Of a stretch of DNA of 64,000 nucleotides, positions 1 through 12,286 are shown one piece after another. Positions within the stretch are counted from its first letter, which is position 1. The number at the start of each line of letters is the position of its first letter. The position numbers and the translations under genes were made by a program. Source of the DNA: Coffea arabica (lineage: Eukaryota; Streptophyta; Magnoliopsida; Gentianales; Rubiaceae); assembly GCF_036785885.1 (NCBI RefSeq), contig NC_092326.1:2480001-2544000 (forward strand), written 5' to 3'. A model generated the notes under the pieces. That model ran no database searches, had not been told where the DNA came from, and saw only the letters and a list, made by a program, of their open reading frames with translations.

Positions 1-1243
1 ACCATGAAATGGCTCGTGATTAAGGTCAATCAATGAAAGTGGAAGAGCAGACATGAATATCTTCTCAAGTTGAAGAAATAGGCTCTGTTCTTTTTCATAT
101 GATTAGTGCTTTTATTGACTCGTATATGAAATCTGGATTAGCGATCATATACCAACGATCAGACCACGACCTCAAAGGCACTAAAATCAAGGCAAATTTG
201 AGCTAAAGATATGTAATTTTGATTAAGAAAATACTGCAAAGAAAATTAAAATGACTGAAGAAAGACAGTGAGAATTGACAATAATCCAAATTATTAACAA
301 ATTTGCAGTGTTGGCATCGCTAGCAATTCGTCAGCATCAAAGGCAAACTCATCGATGTCAAAGAGATCGAAGTGAGCACGGTGAGGCCTTTATTTATTTA
401 TTTATTTTGAACATATTACCAGTTTTGAAAGTTTGACAGATACCTTTAGCAGGCAAGACACGTGTGTTTAGGAAATGAACTTTAGTAAGTTTGGAAGGAA
501 AGTTGTTTTTCATAGGATGAGTAAAAATCTTTTACATAGTAAAATATTTCAGTAACATTTGTGCAACCAAACATGAAAAATTAGGAAAATATTTTCCTGA
601 AAAAAGATTTTCACACGAAACAAACGGACCCTAAGATAGCAAACTTTAACATATCTACCTTTCAAGAAAAAAAAAACTTTAACATGTCTAATCTTTAGTA
701 AATAATTTAAAATGTTCTCAAATTTTTGCGCAAGCAATAGTTTAAAACTTATAAAACATGTTTCAAAGTTTCAATTTTCTAAGGGAGCAAAAGCTAATTT
801 TTTTAAACAAGGCAATCAAATATTTTGCTTTTCTTTTCCATTGTGTAGGTATTTTAAATCCTTGGCATATTAAAAAATATATATAATGTATTCTATCCCA
901 TAATAGAATAGGATGAACACAAAACTTTGGGTGGGGGGCCCAGGAGGTGGGGTTTAAATCCATTTTTGCACAAAACAACATTGGGTGCACATTTTCTTAG
1001 AAAGCATAGAACCCATACAAAAAATCAAAGGGGCCAAATCCACATCCTATGCATCTACTGGACAAAAATAGCTTTGCCTTTTAAGTATATTTGATGCTTT
1101 TTATAGTTTTAAGAAACATATATTTACATAGCAAAAAAGAGGAAAAACTAATGTTTGCATTGTTACAGAGAATATCTTCAAATATTTTACAAGTGCATAA
1201 CAATATTAATTTATAATTTTAATTTTAATTTAGAAATTGAAAA
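1..1243. other. AT-rich intergenic DNA
   Basis: I see no convincing gene here. The short open frames have no recognisable domain and low-complexity AT composition. A T-rich stretch precedes the LINE relic that starts near 1257. Confidence 0.6.
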
Positions 1244-1256
1244 TTTTCAGTTACTA

Positions 1257-1625
1257 TTTTTTTAAACAATAAATATAATTAGTATTTTTTTATAAATAAA
1301 AATTTTTATTAAAAGCAAGAAATCAAAATTACAAAGTTACAAAGGCTTTAGTAACGAGTAGGTCGAACACGAATAACGGGAGTCTGTGACCTATCTAAAC
1401 CCAAGGCCCCCCTTGCCAATCTTGACAACTCAGACTGTGATGTATACAAGACAATACCCTTAGACTGTGCCCCTACCTTGGCTAAGGCATCCGCCACTTG
1501 ATTTGCCTCGCGATAACAATGCCCCACTGTCCATTCCAACCCCTGGATTGCCTCTAACGCATCTAGGTCCGACCGAACTAACCACGGACACCTCAATTTT
1601 CTTAACAGAAGGTTGACACCTCAAT
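1257..1625 (-). mobile_element. 5'-truncated LINE, RNase H tail only
   Basis: On the minus strand, 1596-1348 encodes the end of a plant LINE-type RNase H domain (RVT_3-like). The key motif is HCYREANQVADALAKVGA, which contains the last catalytic Asp, followed by about 40 residues to a stop. The RT, endonuclease and most of the RNase H are absent, as expected for 5' truncation during reverse transcription. A run of seven T on the plus strand at 1257-1263 is the A-rich 3' tail. The insert is bracketed by a 13-bp direct repeat, ttttcagttacta, at 1244-1256 and 1626-1638, the target-site duplication. A second 14-bp repeat, gacacctcaatttt (1587-1600 and 1615-1628), lies at the truncated 5' junction and may be filler copied during integration. 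Confidence 0.8.
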
Positions 1626-1638
1626 TTTTCAGTTACTA

Positions 1639-2627
1639 ATAATGATGTAAGTAGCAATATCTACATATTTCAATTTCATAATACCAAAGTCGAAGCATTT
1701 TTCAAGGTGGAATATACATTCATATTGACTTCATACTAATGTTCTCCTTTTGGTTAAGTGTAAGTGTTAAAAAAGGTTTAACAAAATAAACAAGAAAAGG
1801 AAATTTGTATGTAAAACCTACATAAAGATTGAGGTGTGAATTATTTTTCTTTAGAAAATATATTACTGCAAAAATTCTTGATTTAATGTTTAAAAGCTAA
1901 GGGTATCAATGTCTAATAAATACATGGAGTGTGAATTTAATATGAATGGGTGTGGATTTAGCCCTCCTAAAATTAAATCCTTTTGAATTGTAAAGGGTTT
2001 GAAATTTTTGACCTCTAATTACTTTATTATGATAATCAAAATTCATAATATGATAAAGGGCAAAAGGAAGAGAAATCCATCCAACCATGATATTAAAAAA
2101 AAAGTAATTGGAAGATGCTTATTTTAAGGAATAGGACATTTTCAAGTTACTTACATGTTATCTAATTGTATCAATTAGCCCCTAGGATATTAATTGCATC
2201 GCACATGAGTTTTAGGCTTTGTTTTCGAGTAAGAAACAAACAAAGGTTTCTAGGCATGGAAGTTGTTCTATTAAGCTATTAAGATGGTGCTATCACGTCT
2301 TAAAAGGAAAGCTTCAGTTTTTTCTTCTTTTTTTTTTCATTAAAGCTATGGAAATTGCACCTTACTTTATACAATAAATCAGATTGAATATATTTATGAA
2401 AACTTACTAAAACTAGCTGAGTGTTTGGAAGTCCTTCTTGCACAAGAATTTGGTTAAAGTCAGCCCTGTGAGTAAATATGGATAAGTTGAAGGTTCCATA
2501 ATTACTTCTTAAATGCAAAAAAATCTTTTAAATTCTCTTAAGTGATTTGGGACATACCATAATATTCGAAGTAAACAAGCATGTGCACAAGTTTTCCTCT
2601 CAACAGATGAAATAAACATGGTAATGA
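1639..2627. other. AT-rich intergenic DNA
   Basis: I see no gene, RNA or clear repeat structure here, only short AT-rich open frames. Confidence 0.55.
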
Positions 2628-2630
2628 TAA

Positions 2631-3520
2631 GGGTTATTATCATTTTACCCCCTTCAACTATATTACTACTATCAGTTTACCCCATAACGTTATCTTTTAG
2701 TCACTTACTCCCATAAGTAATTTAACTCAACATGTTAAAAAGTTTTGGACAAAAATACTCTTTTATTCTATAGCATTACTATATTGTTATTATTACTTTA
2801 TTCCTTTAAATTATAGTGATATAATAACTTTAATTCCTAACATTATTTTCTAGGCATTTTACTTCATCGTTAATCTAACTAGTATGGTCAAACATTTTTA
2901 AATATATTTACCATTTTATATATATCATTAAAAATAAAATATTTACCCTTTTATGTATCATTCTATCGTTAATTTAAGGTTGTTATAATTAGGATTGAAA
3001 CCTGGTGGTAAACAGTAAAGTAAAATAATTTTAAAATAATAAAAATATTTAATTCTTTCTTATTTGTATTTTTAAAAAAAAAGAATTGAGCTCTCTCTCT
3101 CTCTATCTCTCCCCTCCTTTCCCTCCCCTTCCCAATCTTTCTATTTTTTTTTTAATATTAAGATTGTCAAGAGAAAGAGATTAATACTTTGACTTGTTTT
3201 TCTTCACTCTAAATTCTTTTATTGCTTTTATTATACAAAATGGAGGGTACTTACTTCTAAAGTTTTTTAACTTGCTAAATTGGTTTAATGGTGAGATAAA
3301 TTGTATAAAAAATAACTCTATGGGGTAAATTGATAATGAAACTATAGTTTATGGGGGTAAAGTGATAATAATTTCAATTGCTAAACTTGTCTTTTTACTT
3401 TAATTAATAAACTCCATTAAGTTTGACCGTTAGTTTTGAGGGTAAAGTGACTAAAAGATAACGTTAAGGGGGAAATTGATAGCTGCATCGAACGTTAAAA
3501 GGGTAAAGTGATAATAGCCC
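2631..3520. mobile_element. PIF/Harbinger-type MITE, about 890 bp
   Basis: Both ends carry long terminal inverted repeats of roughly 90 bp. The left end begins GGGTTATTATCATTTTACCC and the right end, reverse-complemented, begins GGGCTATTATCACTTTACCC. Both arms share the block AACGTTATCTTTTAGTCACTT. The three bases TAA flank both outer ends (2628-2630 and 3521-3523). A 3-bp TAA/TTA duplication with a GGG-starting inverted repeat is the known signature of Tourist/PIF-Harbinger MITEs. No transposase is present. A second, weaker inverted pair (about 2786-2890 against 3270-3372) lies inside and resembles the outer ends, so this may be a nested or internally duplicated element. A CT-rich microsatellite sits near 3091-3125. 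Confidence 0.75.
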
Positions 3521-3523
3521 TAA

Positions 3524-4261
3524 TGAGATAATGATATCTGTTAAGGCATTTAATAATAGCACAACACTTAACCACAAAGGCGTAATAATTATAAATCGTT
3601 GACATATGAATGGGGATTTACACCTACTTTTATGCAAATGGGATCTCTCCGGTTTCAATTCTGTCCAATTGTATAAAATGGCATAATTTCGATTTTAATA
3701 GATACAAATTTGGTATAAACGTGAATTATAACTAAACTAGTATAAAACTAACTATTACACAAAAAATATATTAATTTACACGAAAATTGTGTCAGTTTAC
3801 ACATCAGGACAGAACAGAACGGGACAAAATCTCAATTGGAGAAGCCCCTTGTCCCTACTTTTATCATCCATCTGCTGGAAATGCCCCTTTATGACCTTTT
3901 TGCCCTTGTGGGTGCTGTATGCTTGGTAGTCTTGGTAAAGGCATATCGATCATTAGCTGAGCTGGGCTGTGTTCATTGGCAAGAATGACGACGTGGCTTT
4001 GCAAAAGCATGAGGCCGATTTTGTGGGTTCAAATGTGATATACCTATGTTTACACTTAAATTTCTTTTTTTTTTAAATAAAAGGTTAAAGAAGAGAAATC
4101 TTTTGTTTTTTATTTGTTTTCTTTTTTCTTTTTTCTTTTTTTTTTTTTTACTTTCTCTGGTTGAGCACGAGTGATTATTGTTCTGCCATTTTTTATTTAC
4201 CTGTTCAAGTAGATCTTTCATGATAGTATATAAGATAAATATTAATCAATACTGAAAATAG
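3524..4261. other. AT-rich intergenic DNA
   Basis: I see no gene. The stretch includes an A/T-rich low-complexity tract at about 4065-4150. Confidence 0.55.
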
Positions 4262-4645
4262 GATAAATTCCACATTAGATCCTTACTATAAACACACTCC
4301 AACTTCAATCCTTAATCTCCCGTTTCGGACATTTTACCTCCTAAATTATGAAACCCATCAAACTTTAATCCTTAGACTTTTATTTTAAACACTTTAGCAC
4401 TAAAGTATGAAATCCATCACACGTTAGCGTTTAAACTTTGAGTATCACTTGCCTATCATTCTGTTAATTTTGACAATCTCTTAGGACGAATTTTATTCTT
4501 TAGGGGGTAATTAAAGTGTCCAAAATTGAAGTTTATGAATTAAATTGGGATAAATTTCACACTTTAAAGGGCAAAGTGCCAAAAATTAAAATTTGAGGAC
4601 TAAAATGAAAGTGTGTCTATAGTTTAAGCGTCCAAGGTAGAACAC
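4262..4645. mobile_element. MITE-like inverted repeat element
   Basis: The left part (4262-4375) and the reverse complement of the right part (about 4500-4645) match over roughly 100 bp with scattered mismatches, for example ACTATAAACACACT against ACTATAGACACACT and GGACATTTTACC against GGCACTTTGCCC. This is the foldback layout of a non-autonomous DNA transposon. I could not define a target duplication, so the ends are approximate and the superfamily is open. Confidence 0.5.
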
Positions 4646-6206
4646 AGCCATCAAATTCTAGGGCTATTAAGGATAGTGCTACTCAATATTCAAAATGTTC
4701 GATTTATAGCCCATGCGTAATTGAGATGATGTCTGTAGCAGTCAATTTTGATTCTCCAAATTATTGTGCAATGAGTGATCATTGTAAATCGGCAAACATA
4801 CTCTACAACTATGGCTGCTCAAATAGGTCAACAAACTGATAAACGATGACAAACGATTAGATGGTCTGGATATATCCAAAATTTTAGGGTAACCGACCAA
4901 ATTATTCCTCGTCAAACTATAATTGCGTAACACACACACACACACACGAATAACTAATAAGTTAGAAGTAAACTTTGAATATATATGTACACATGAACAT
5001 GCAAGCAAATATAAAACGAATAATGATAACCACTTCGACGTGTGATTTCTGATATAAACTAAGGTAAACATTTATTCTATAAAACAGGAGGAAAAAAATT
5101 GAGTTCAAATATCTGCAACTTACTTATAATGTCAACATCAAATTCACAGAATTGGAACAATGAAATAAGTACTATATGTAAGATTAGTCCTTCACGTATT
5201 TTAGATATGCCAAAGCACCGTTCCGTTTTTGTTTTTATTAAGGACCACATCTCTATCTGTATTGCTTGAAGTTTTTGTATCAATCATGTAAGTGAAAATA
5301 TTCGTTCATTATCTCTCTAATCTAACATTATTTTGAATCAGGGCCTCACAAGTTGGATTCTATCTAATTCAATGTGGCTGATGTAATTCTTATAATTTTT
5401 GGTATACATTCATACAACTTAGATATAAAATTGAATTTGTTAACTCATACAACTAAGTTCACCGTTAAACCAAAACTCTGAGAATTGCCCGAACCAATTT
5501 GAACTACACAAACTATAACTTATAATGCTCTTGATCCCATCCTCCTCGCCCTTCCCGAAACCATGTGTAAGATTATCCACAAGTACATCTTAAGGGGAGA
5601 TTAATTCATTGCCTTCTTCAAAGTTTTCTATTTATTTTTGTTCTCTTATTGCTACATGACCGAATCTCCTGCTGGAATGATTTGAAAGATTCATAACTTA
5701 AAAAAATGATATTTGCTAACAAAAAAACATCCGAATAAGAAAAGAAACAAAGTCTTTGTCTAAAGAAATGCGTCGAGAAAGATAGTAGCCCAGTCACAAG
5801 TTGAATTATTATGTCTCTATCACGACCCAAAAACTCGTGTAAGTTGACCAAAAATTATACACGAAAATTGTGTACACAAGTAATCTTTAGTTTTTAGTTA
5901 GGTTCAAGTCTATTTTCTGTGCACAGTACGTGGATGTTTGAGGGTCAATATAGATAAAAAAAATGTGTCAAAGTAACGTGCGGGCATTTGCACCCACTTG
6001 GATACACGTAGCTCTGCTCATGATTAGGACTACATCACATCAAACTCACAGCCAAACTAACAACAGCGAAACGTATGTAACCAAGCATACATATTATTTT
6101 TCTAACATTCACCAAGTAAACCGGATAGGTCAAGATACAAGCGTTTATCCAAGGTCCCAGTCACGATACATGCATTTAATGAAGTTTACATCTTTGGCAT
6201 TTGCAG
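4646..6206. other. intergenic DNA upstream of the ABCB pseudogene
   Basis: This stretch should hold the first exon(s) of the ABCB gene (N-terminus and first membrane helix), but I cannot find them. It contains a (CA)n microsatellite near 4929-4947. The remaining open frames are short and unrecognisable. Confidence 0.5.
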
Positions 6207-7866
6207 GTATCTATCAAGTTACTATACTTGGCTGCTGGAGCAGGGATTGCTGCACAAATGCGTGGGTGTCACTATAATTTTCAGTTCTGTTATTAACTAA
6301 TAAGTTTGCATGATGGGAATGCAATACATAGAACTAGAAGCTAGGGATTTGGATGGTTTGCTTGATCTCGCTAATCCTAATCAGTTGTATCGGTTAGACA
6401 TACTTGTTAATCAAAACCTACCCTTTTTAACAGGTTACCTTGTTAATTACTTTCACTGAAGAGGGTCTGATATAAGTTGTAATCGAACTAAATACGTGTT
6501 TAACTAATTAATTTTTTTTTTTTAAAAAAGGACATAAAATTTATTAATAATTGAAGACAAATAGTACTGTCCGGTACTATTGGAATAAATATTCATTAAA
6601 AACATGCATCGTGACTGGAATTTGATTTCAAATTTTAATTCATAACATAAATTTTAGTCCCATTTCGTGTACAAGTATTACATACAGATAAAATCATGAA
6701 AATCAGATTAATTTGATTTAATAATGTGCTTAAACATGGTTTACTTCACTTAGAGAGGAGCCAAATAATCTGTATTAACTTGCAGGGAATCAGGGAAAAT
6801 CTTGCAAAGAATACCATGTAACCATTTTTATGCCGAAATCCAGTTTCCAATGTTTGTTTTACTTCAACTTCTGATTTTTGTAACTTGTGTTGTTTGGCTA
6901 CAATTTCTTTTGCCATCTTCTTTGTTGTGTAATATACAGTTAATGATCTTCAAATTTACCACGCTCTATATTAACACACTAGTACTTTTCCATTTTCATC
7001 TTTTTCTCACTATTAAGGCAGATCATAGCATTGATCACTTCGATTAATGCAGGAACATACTGTTAACCTCTAGATGAACAATATGCATTCTTTGCTGGTT
7101 TTGTTGCAGAGGTCTCATGCTGGACCATCACAGGAGAAAGACAGGCTTCTAGATTACAAGGCTTGTACTTTGAAACATTGTTAAGACAAGAAATTGGATA
7201 CTTTGACACTGAAATGACAGTGGGACAAGCCCTTGGGATGGCTTCAAGTGATGCCATAACCATTCAAGATGCAATGAGTGCAGAGGTAATAATTCATTTT
7301 ATCCCTTAAGAAGTTCTAATCAGTTTCAAGTTACATAAATATTGAATTTCTCCTCTTATTCCCTTCACGTATTCCTGGACTTGCTTGACAATTCATTTTT
7401 TTCAGATAGGAAAGTCTATCCAATACTTGTCAACCTTTCTTTGGTGGGTTTTTAATTGCCTTTGCTGGAGAATGGCTTCTTTCTCTGTCCCTGGTTTCAA
7501 TGATTCCTTCTCTTCTCATTGTTGGAGGGGTTACAGTGATTATTCTTACCAAAATGTCCATTAACACTCAAGCTGCTTATTCTGAAGCCAGAGGTGTGGT
7601 GGAAGAGACTATTGGGGCAACTAAAACTGTATGTTACTTGATATTCTTCCATTTTAGTTCGTTGACATGATCTTGAATTAGGTTGTTATCCTAAAGAAGA
7701 AGATTGACATTATTATTTTCAAATTCTTGCACAAGGTTTCGTCCTTAACAGCAGAAAATGAAGCCATCACTAAGTATGCCAAGAAACTGGAAAAAGTCAA
7801 CGTGTTTTCTGCCAGACAAGGATTGGTCTCAGGGCTAGGATTAGGAACAGTGTCTTTTATTCTTTT

Positions 7867-8043
7867 TGTCAGGGAGAAACACCTTGAGAGAGTCCACTAA
7901 AGAGGCCAATATGTAAGTCAGGAATCCAACTCTAATCCAAAAGCTTAAGTTGTTAGGTTTTTGGCCCTTACTTACATATTAACCGCTCTGTCTCCATCTC
8001 TCGGATCAATGTGGGACACAACCCTTTACTCATGAACCTAACA
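7867..8043 (-). repeat. TRIM left LTR (3' LTR)
   Basis: This 177-bp terminal repeat matches 8404-8580 with scattered substitutions. The purine tract lies on its right side, so it is the 3' LTR of a minus-strand element. Confidence 0.9.
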
Positions 8044-8403
8044 AATCTTCCCCTTCATGAGTAACCCCCACATTAAACTCAAATTTACAAGCCCTTTTTT
8101 CGAGCCCACTTTAATACTCAATGCAAGCTCACCTTTATCACCAAGGTCACCTCTTCTCCCAAACATGGACCCACTCTTCTACAACATCCAAATTACATTT
8201 TGGTCCCTTGCTAACCCTTGACTCCTTAGTCTAACATCAACCGGACCCCCTGCCAAACCTATGGCACACCTGGTCCAACACCAACCAAACTTGTTGGCAC
8301 TTCGGTCCATCATCAAGAAGAAAATTTTCACCAGTCCAACTCGGAAAAGAGTCCACTTGCCCATGAGTAACCAGTCTCACAACCTGAAGCTCTGATACCA
8401 GTT

Positions 8404-8580
8404 TGTTAGGAAGAAACACCTCGAGAGAGTTTACTAAAGAGGCCAATATGTAAATCAGGAACCCAACTCTGATCCAAAAGCTTAAGCTGTTAGGTTTTGG
8501 GCCCTTACTTACATATTAACCGCTCTGTCTCCATCTCTTGGATCAATGTGGGACACAAGTCTTTACTCATGAACCTAACA
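8404..8580 (-). repeat. TRIM right LTR (5' LTR)
   Basis: This is the same length as the left LTR. The primer site for tRNA-Met (8389-8400, minus strand) lies immediately inside it. Confidence 0.9.
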
Positions 8581-8915
8581 CTTTTTGGTGGTTATGGACT
8601 AACCATTTGGTATGGATCTAAATTAATCCTGGAGAAAGGTTACACAGGTGGACAGGTTATCAGCATTATAGTTGCACTGGTGTATGGTGGAATGTAAGTT
8701 CAGCATTATTCTTATGGGAAAATTTCATTAGTTTTACATGCAAATTCCAATTAATTTTTTAGGTAGGATATTTTTGCCACAAATACTCCTATCTAATCAG
8801 TGAAAATAAACATTCTACCTGGAAGAGAGAGGTTTGCAATTTATCTAACGGTATCTACTGTTTCCATTGGACATTATTACCTCCCTAACTAAGTTTTTCT
8901 GACTTCTTGCACTAG

Positions 8916-9880
8916 GGCATTTTTACAATCTTCGTCGTGTTTAAACGCATTATCATCAGGAAAAGCTGCTGCAAGTAACTTGTTCAAGACAATCAAAAGA
9001 AAGCCAAAAATCAATGCTATTGATTCGACTGGGATTGTACTGGAAAACATCGGGGTGAAATTCATCTAAAAGATGTCGACTTCAGATATCCTGCAAGGCA
9101 AGCTGTGGAAGTATTCTCTGGTCTATCTTTACACATCTCAAGTGGTAAGCATGTAGCCTTAGTTGGGAAAAGCGGATGTGGGAAGTCAACAGTGATCAGT
9201 TTACTAGAAAGGTTTTACGATCCAGATGCTGGTGAAGTACAAATAGATGGTGTCAGTGTGAAGAGATTACAGCTCAGGTGGCTAAGGGAAAAGATAGGTT
9301 TAGTCAGTCAGGAACCAGTATTATTTGCCACAACAATAAGAGAGAACATAGCATATGGAAAGGAAAATGCCACAGAAGATGAAATCAACAAAGCCCTTCA
9401 GTCTTCTTCTGCTGCAGCCTTCATCAAAGACTTACCACTGGTGAACACTTTTGTTTCTTTATTCCTCCCTTAATTTTTTGTAAATACATGATGAGATGAA
9501 CAAGCTTCTGTTGGTGTAAATATTACAAAATAATACAGAAAAGATTTGACTAGATCACTCTTAATGTTGATATAAGTTACTGGATATTTGATTTTATATC
9601 ACCGGACATGGAAATATATCATGTAAGATTTTTATCAGGGTCTAGACACCGTGGTAGGCAAGCTCGGAGCTCAACTCTCTGGTGGGCAAAAGCAGAGAAT
9701 TACTATTGCTAGGATAATTCTAAAGGACCTACAGTTTTCCTTCTTGATGAAATAACAAGTGCATTGGACACAAAAACTGAAAAAGCAATCTATGATGAAA
9801 TCTTCGTTACTCACAGTTTATCAAGTGTTGAAACGTTGACAGTATTGCAGTTATGCATCAGGGAAAAATTGTGGAGCAAG
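8916..9880 (+). pseudogene. ABCB pseudogene, first nucleotide-binding domain
   Basis: Two exons (8916-9440 and 9639-9880) encode NBD1. Visible motifs in order are Walker [10 protein letters not shown] (about 9169-9195), Q-loop VSQEPVLF, signature LSGGQKQRI (about 9680-9706) and Walker B FLLDE. Damage is concentrated here. A base loss near 9050 separates the linker from the NBD. A base loss near 9735 puts Walker B out of frame with the signature. The region between the D-loop (SALD) and the H-loop histidine (VTHSLS) is shortened by about 15 residues, and a further frameshift precedes the conserved MHQGKIVEQG segment. These would abolish ATP hydrolysis at this site even in a translated product. 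Confidence 0.85.
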
Positions 9881-9940
9881 GTAACTATGTCAAAATATTT
9901 ATCTGATAACATTACTAACTCTTTCATGTCTTCTATTTAG

Positions 9941-11577
9941 GAACTCATGCTGAATTAATCAGAAATCAAGATGGGCACTATTCCAAACTAGTTAGCTCAC
10001 AAGGGAAAAATCAAGTTGAGAATTCCAAACGGATGAATGGAGAAACAAGAAAGTACATCACTGAGACAATGGAAAATTTTGAGGGTCTGTTGTCATCCAC
10101 TGAGAGTATTACGAGAGCAAGTTTATCAAGTACTAATCATTCTTCTAGAAAATATACTGGTATTAGTACTCAGGTTAGTTGCAGAGAAAATGAAATAAAA
10201 AAGGAACACAAATTTCAAAAGCATTCAACCTTTTCAATTAAGTGGCTTGCTAACCAATGCAAAGATGTTGTCCCAATTTTACTGATTGGAACATTTTCTG
10301 CAATAGTTCATGGTATAGCATTTCCAGTATATGGGTTCCTATGCGCAACAGCTATAACAATTTTTTATGAACCTCCTAGTCAGCAAGAAAAAGATTCAAG
10401 TTATTGGGCACAAATGTATGTGTTTATAGGCAGTATCACATTCTTAGCAGTATTATCCCAAAACTATTCATTTGGAGCTGCAAGTGGTAAGCTGATAAAG
10501 CAAATTTCATTGCTATCATTTGACAAGATTGTTCATCGAGAAATTTGCTGGTTTGATGATCCTTCAAATTCAAGGAAAATTGCTTAGTTGCTTACTCGTT
10601 TTTCAAAGTTGTAGAGAACTTTTCTAAATTTTCTTCTTTTATTGCTTAATCTCAGTGGTTCGGTTGGTGCAAGGCTCTCTTGCAATGCTGCAATGTTGCA
10701 GAGCCTTCTGAAAGATGGCTTGTCCCTCCTTATCCAAAATATATCAACAGTTTTTGCTGGATTGTTCATAGCTTTAATGGAGAACTGCATGTTGGCATTG
10801 ATACTTATCGCATTGTGTACCACGTTGGCAATGCTAAGCTTCATTCAAACAAAATTCCTCAAAAGATTTGCTGCAGATGCTGAGGTTGATCAGATGATAT
10901 TTGTATTCACAGTGCAGCATGAATAAGGATTGTACAGCATACCAACTTAACAAAATTTTCACTTGTTTTCAGCTTATTTATACTGAGCAAAGTCAAGTTG
11001 CAAGTGATGCCATTGGAAATATAAGAACAGTCGCATCAATTTGTGCAGAAGATAAGGTGATGGAGTTATATCGGAAAAAATCTGGCACCAAAATGACACA
11101 CTGGATCCGACTAGGAATTATAAGTATCAACTTTGGCATTTCTCAATTTGGATACTTTTTCACAAGTGCCCTGTGTTTCTACATTGGTTCCGTTCTTGTT
11201 GAACAAAAGTAAGCAACTCTGGCAGAACTTTTCAAGGTGGGTAGCGCAATTATACTTTCTTTTTCTCATTGAAGTTTAAGTGTAAAATTCGGAGCTCTGG
11301 CCTGTGATTGCAGGTTTACTTGGCTTTCATAGCCTCAGCAGCAGGAATAGCACAAGCCAATGGTACGACATTAGATGCAAATAAAGTCTCTGCTTTGGCT
11401 AGTTCATTGTATAACATTTTTGACAGCAAAGAGACAAATGGTTCTAGGAGCACAACGGGCATGACACCGAAAAATCTAAGAGGTGACCTTGAATTCCAAA
11501 ATGTTAGCTTCAGTTATCCATGTCGGCCAAATGTACAAATTCTGAAAGATGTGTCCTTGAACATTTCTCCTGGAAAG
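9941..11577 (+). pseudogene. ABCB pseudogene, linker and second transmembrane domain
   Basis: Exons 9941-10574, 10656-10884, 10973-11236 and 11314-11577 cover the charged linker, the second set of membrane helices and the start of NBD2 up to the residues just before Walker A. Recognisable family segments are CWFDDPSNS, GSVGARLS, IGNIRTVASICAEDKV and FSYPCRPNVQI. The donor after 10574 is GA rather than GT, although joining 10574 to 10656 restores the conserved SNSSGSVGAR reading; read through, the frame stops within the intron. A TAA at 11210-11212 interrupts the conserved segment before ELFKV. The exon at 11314-11577 is open. Confidence 0.82.
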
Positions 11578-11657
11578 GTACGAAGTTTGTTTCACTGAAT
11601 CTCTTTCTTAATTCCTGCTAGTACCTTTGAATTCATGCGCAGTAGATCATCTGATAT

Positions 11658-12199
11658 TGTTAGGACTGACCCAGGAATAAATAAACTAAAGTTAGAACAA
11701 AATAGGCGGTATAACCGACCATATAATGATTAGGCGGTAGATACCAGCCATATAATAATTAGGCCGTAAAATCAACCATATAAAAGGGTTGTGACAACCC
11801 AATAAAGACAAATAACAAAGCAAAATAAAAGATACAGAAATTTACGTGGTTCGATCAAATTGATCTACGTCCACGGGCGAGGTAGGAACAATATTTCTAC
11901 TATGAAGAAAAAATACAAAAACCGTAGGAAAGTGGTTCATAGGCCAAAATGGCACTTATAAAAGGTTTAAGAAATATTCTTAAACTCAAAACAAGAGAGT
12001 CTAAAATATTTGACTAAATGGCTTAGATGACTCAAGAAACTAATAGCCCATATAATACTCTCTTGAGTGGTGCACTTGATTCCTTCATAAACCCCTTCTA
12101 TTTATAGGCTCTCCAACGAAGCCTTCCTGCTATCTGCTACAATGTGAGACGAAAGAATTCTGCCACGGTCAAACATTACGCCCGTTGGAAAAATCAACA
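11658..12199 (-). repeat. copia element 1, 3' LTR
   Basis: This 542-bp LTR is a near match to 16498-17035. On the minus strand it holds a TATAAATAG box at plus positions 12099-12106. Confidence 0.9.
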
Positions 12200-12286
12200 A
12201 ATCTCTACCTTGGCATAATTTCTAGTCCTACCATCGACAATAGTAAAATTGCTCTACCTTCTTCACATAAACTCCAATGGGCCAAA

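Larger units (their letters stand above)
7867..8580 (-). mobile_element. TRIM (miniature LTR retrotransposon) in an ABCB exon
   Basis: Two 177-bp direct repeats (7867-8043 and 8404-8580), starting TGTYAGG and ending CCTAACA, flank a 360-bp non-coding core. The 5-bp target duplication CTTTT is perfect (7862-7866 and 8581-8585). On the minus strand, TGGTATCAGAGC (8400-8389), the usual initiator-tRNA-Met primer site, lies three bases inside the right repeat, and a purine tract, gaaggggaagatt, abuts the left repeat. The right copy is therefore the 5' LTR. Small size, no coding capacity and intact cis signals define a TRIM. It splits the exon between the SFILF and GGYGLTIW segments. Removing the element with one CTTTT copy brings the frame back into register, so the element itself is a clean insertion. 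Confidence 0.93.

Noticed and set aside
4646..6206. Search for the missing N-terminal exon(s) of the ABCB pseudogene
   Set aside because: No stretch here reads as a first ABCB membrane helix. I list the gene as 5'-incomplete rather than forcing an exon.
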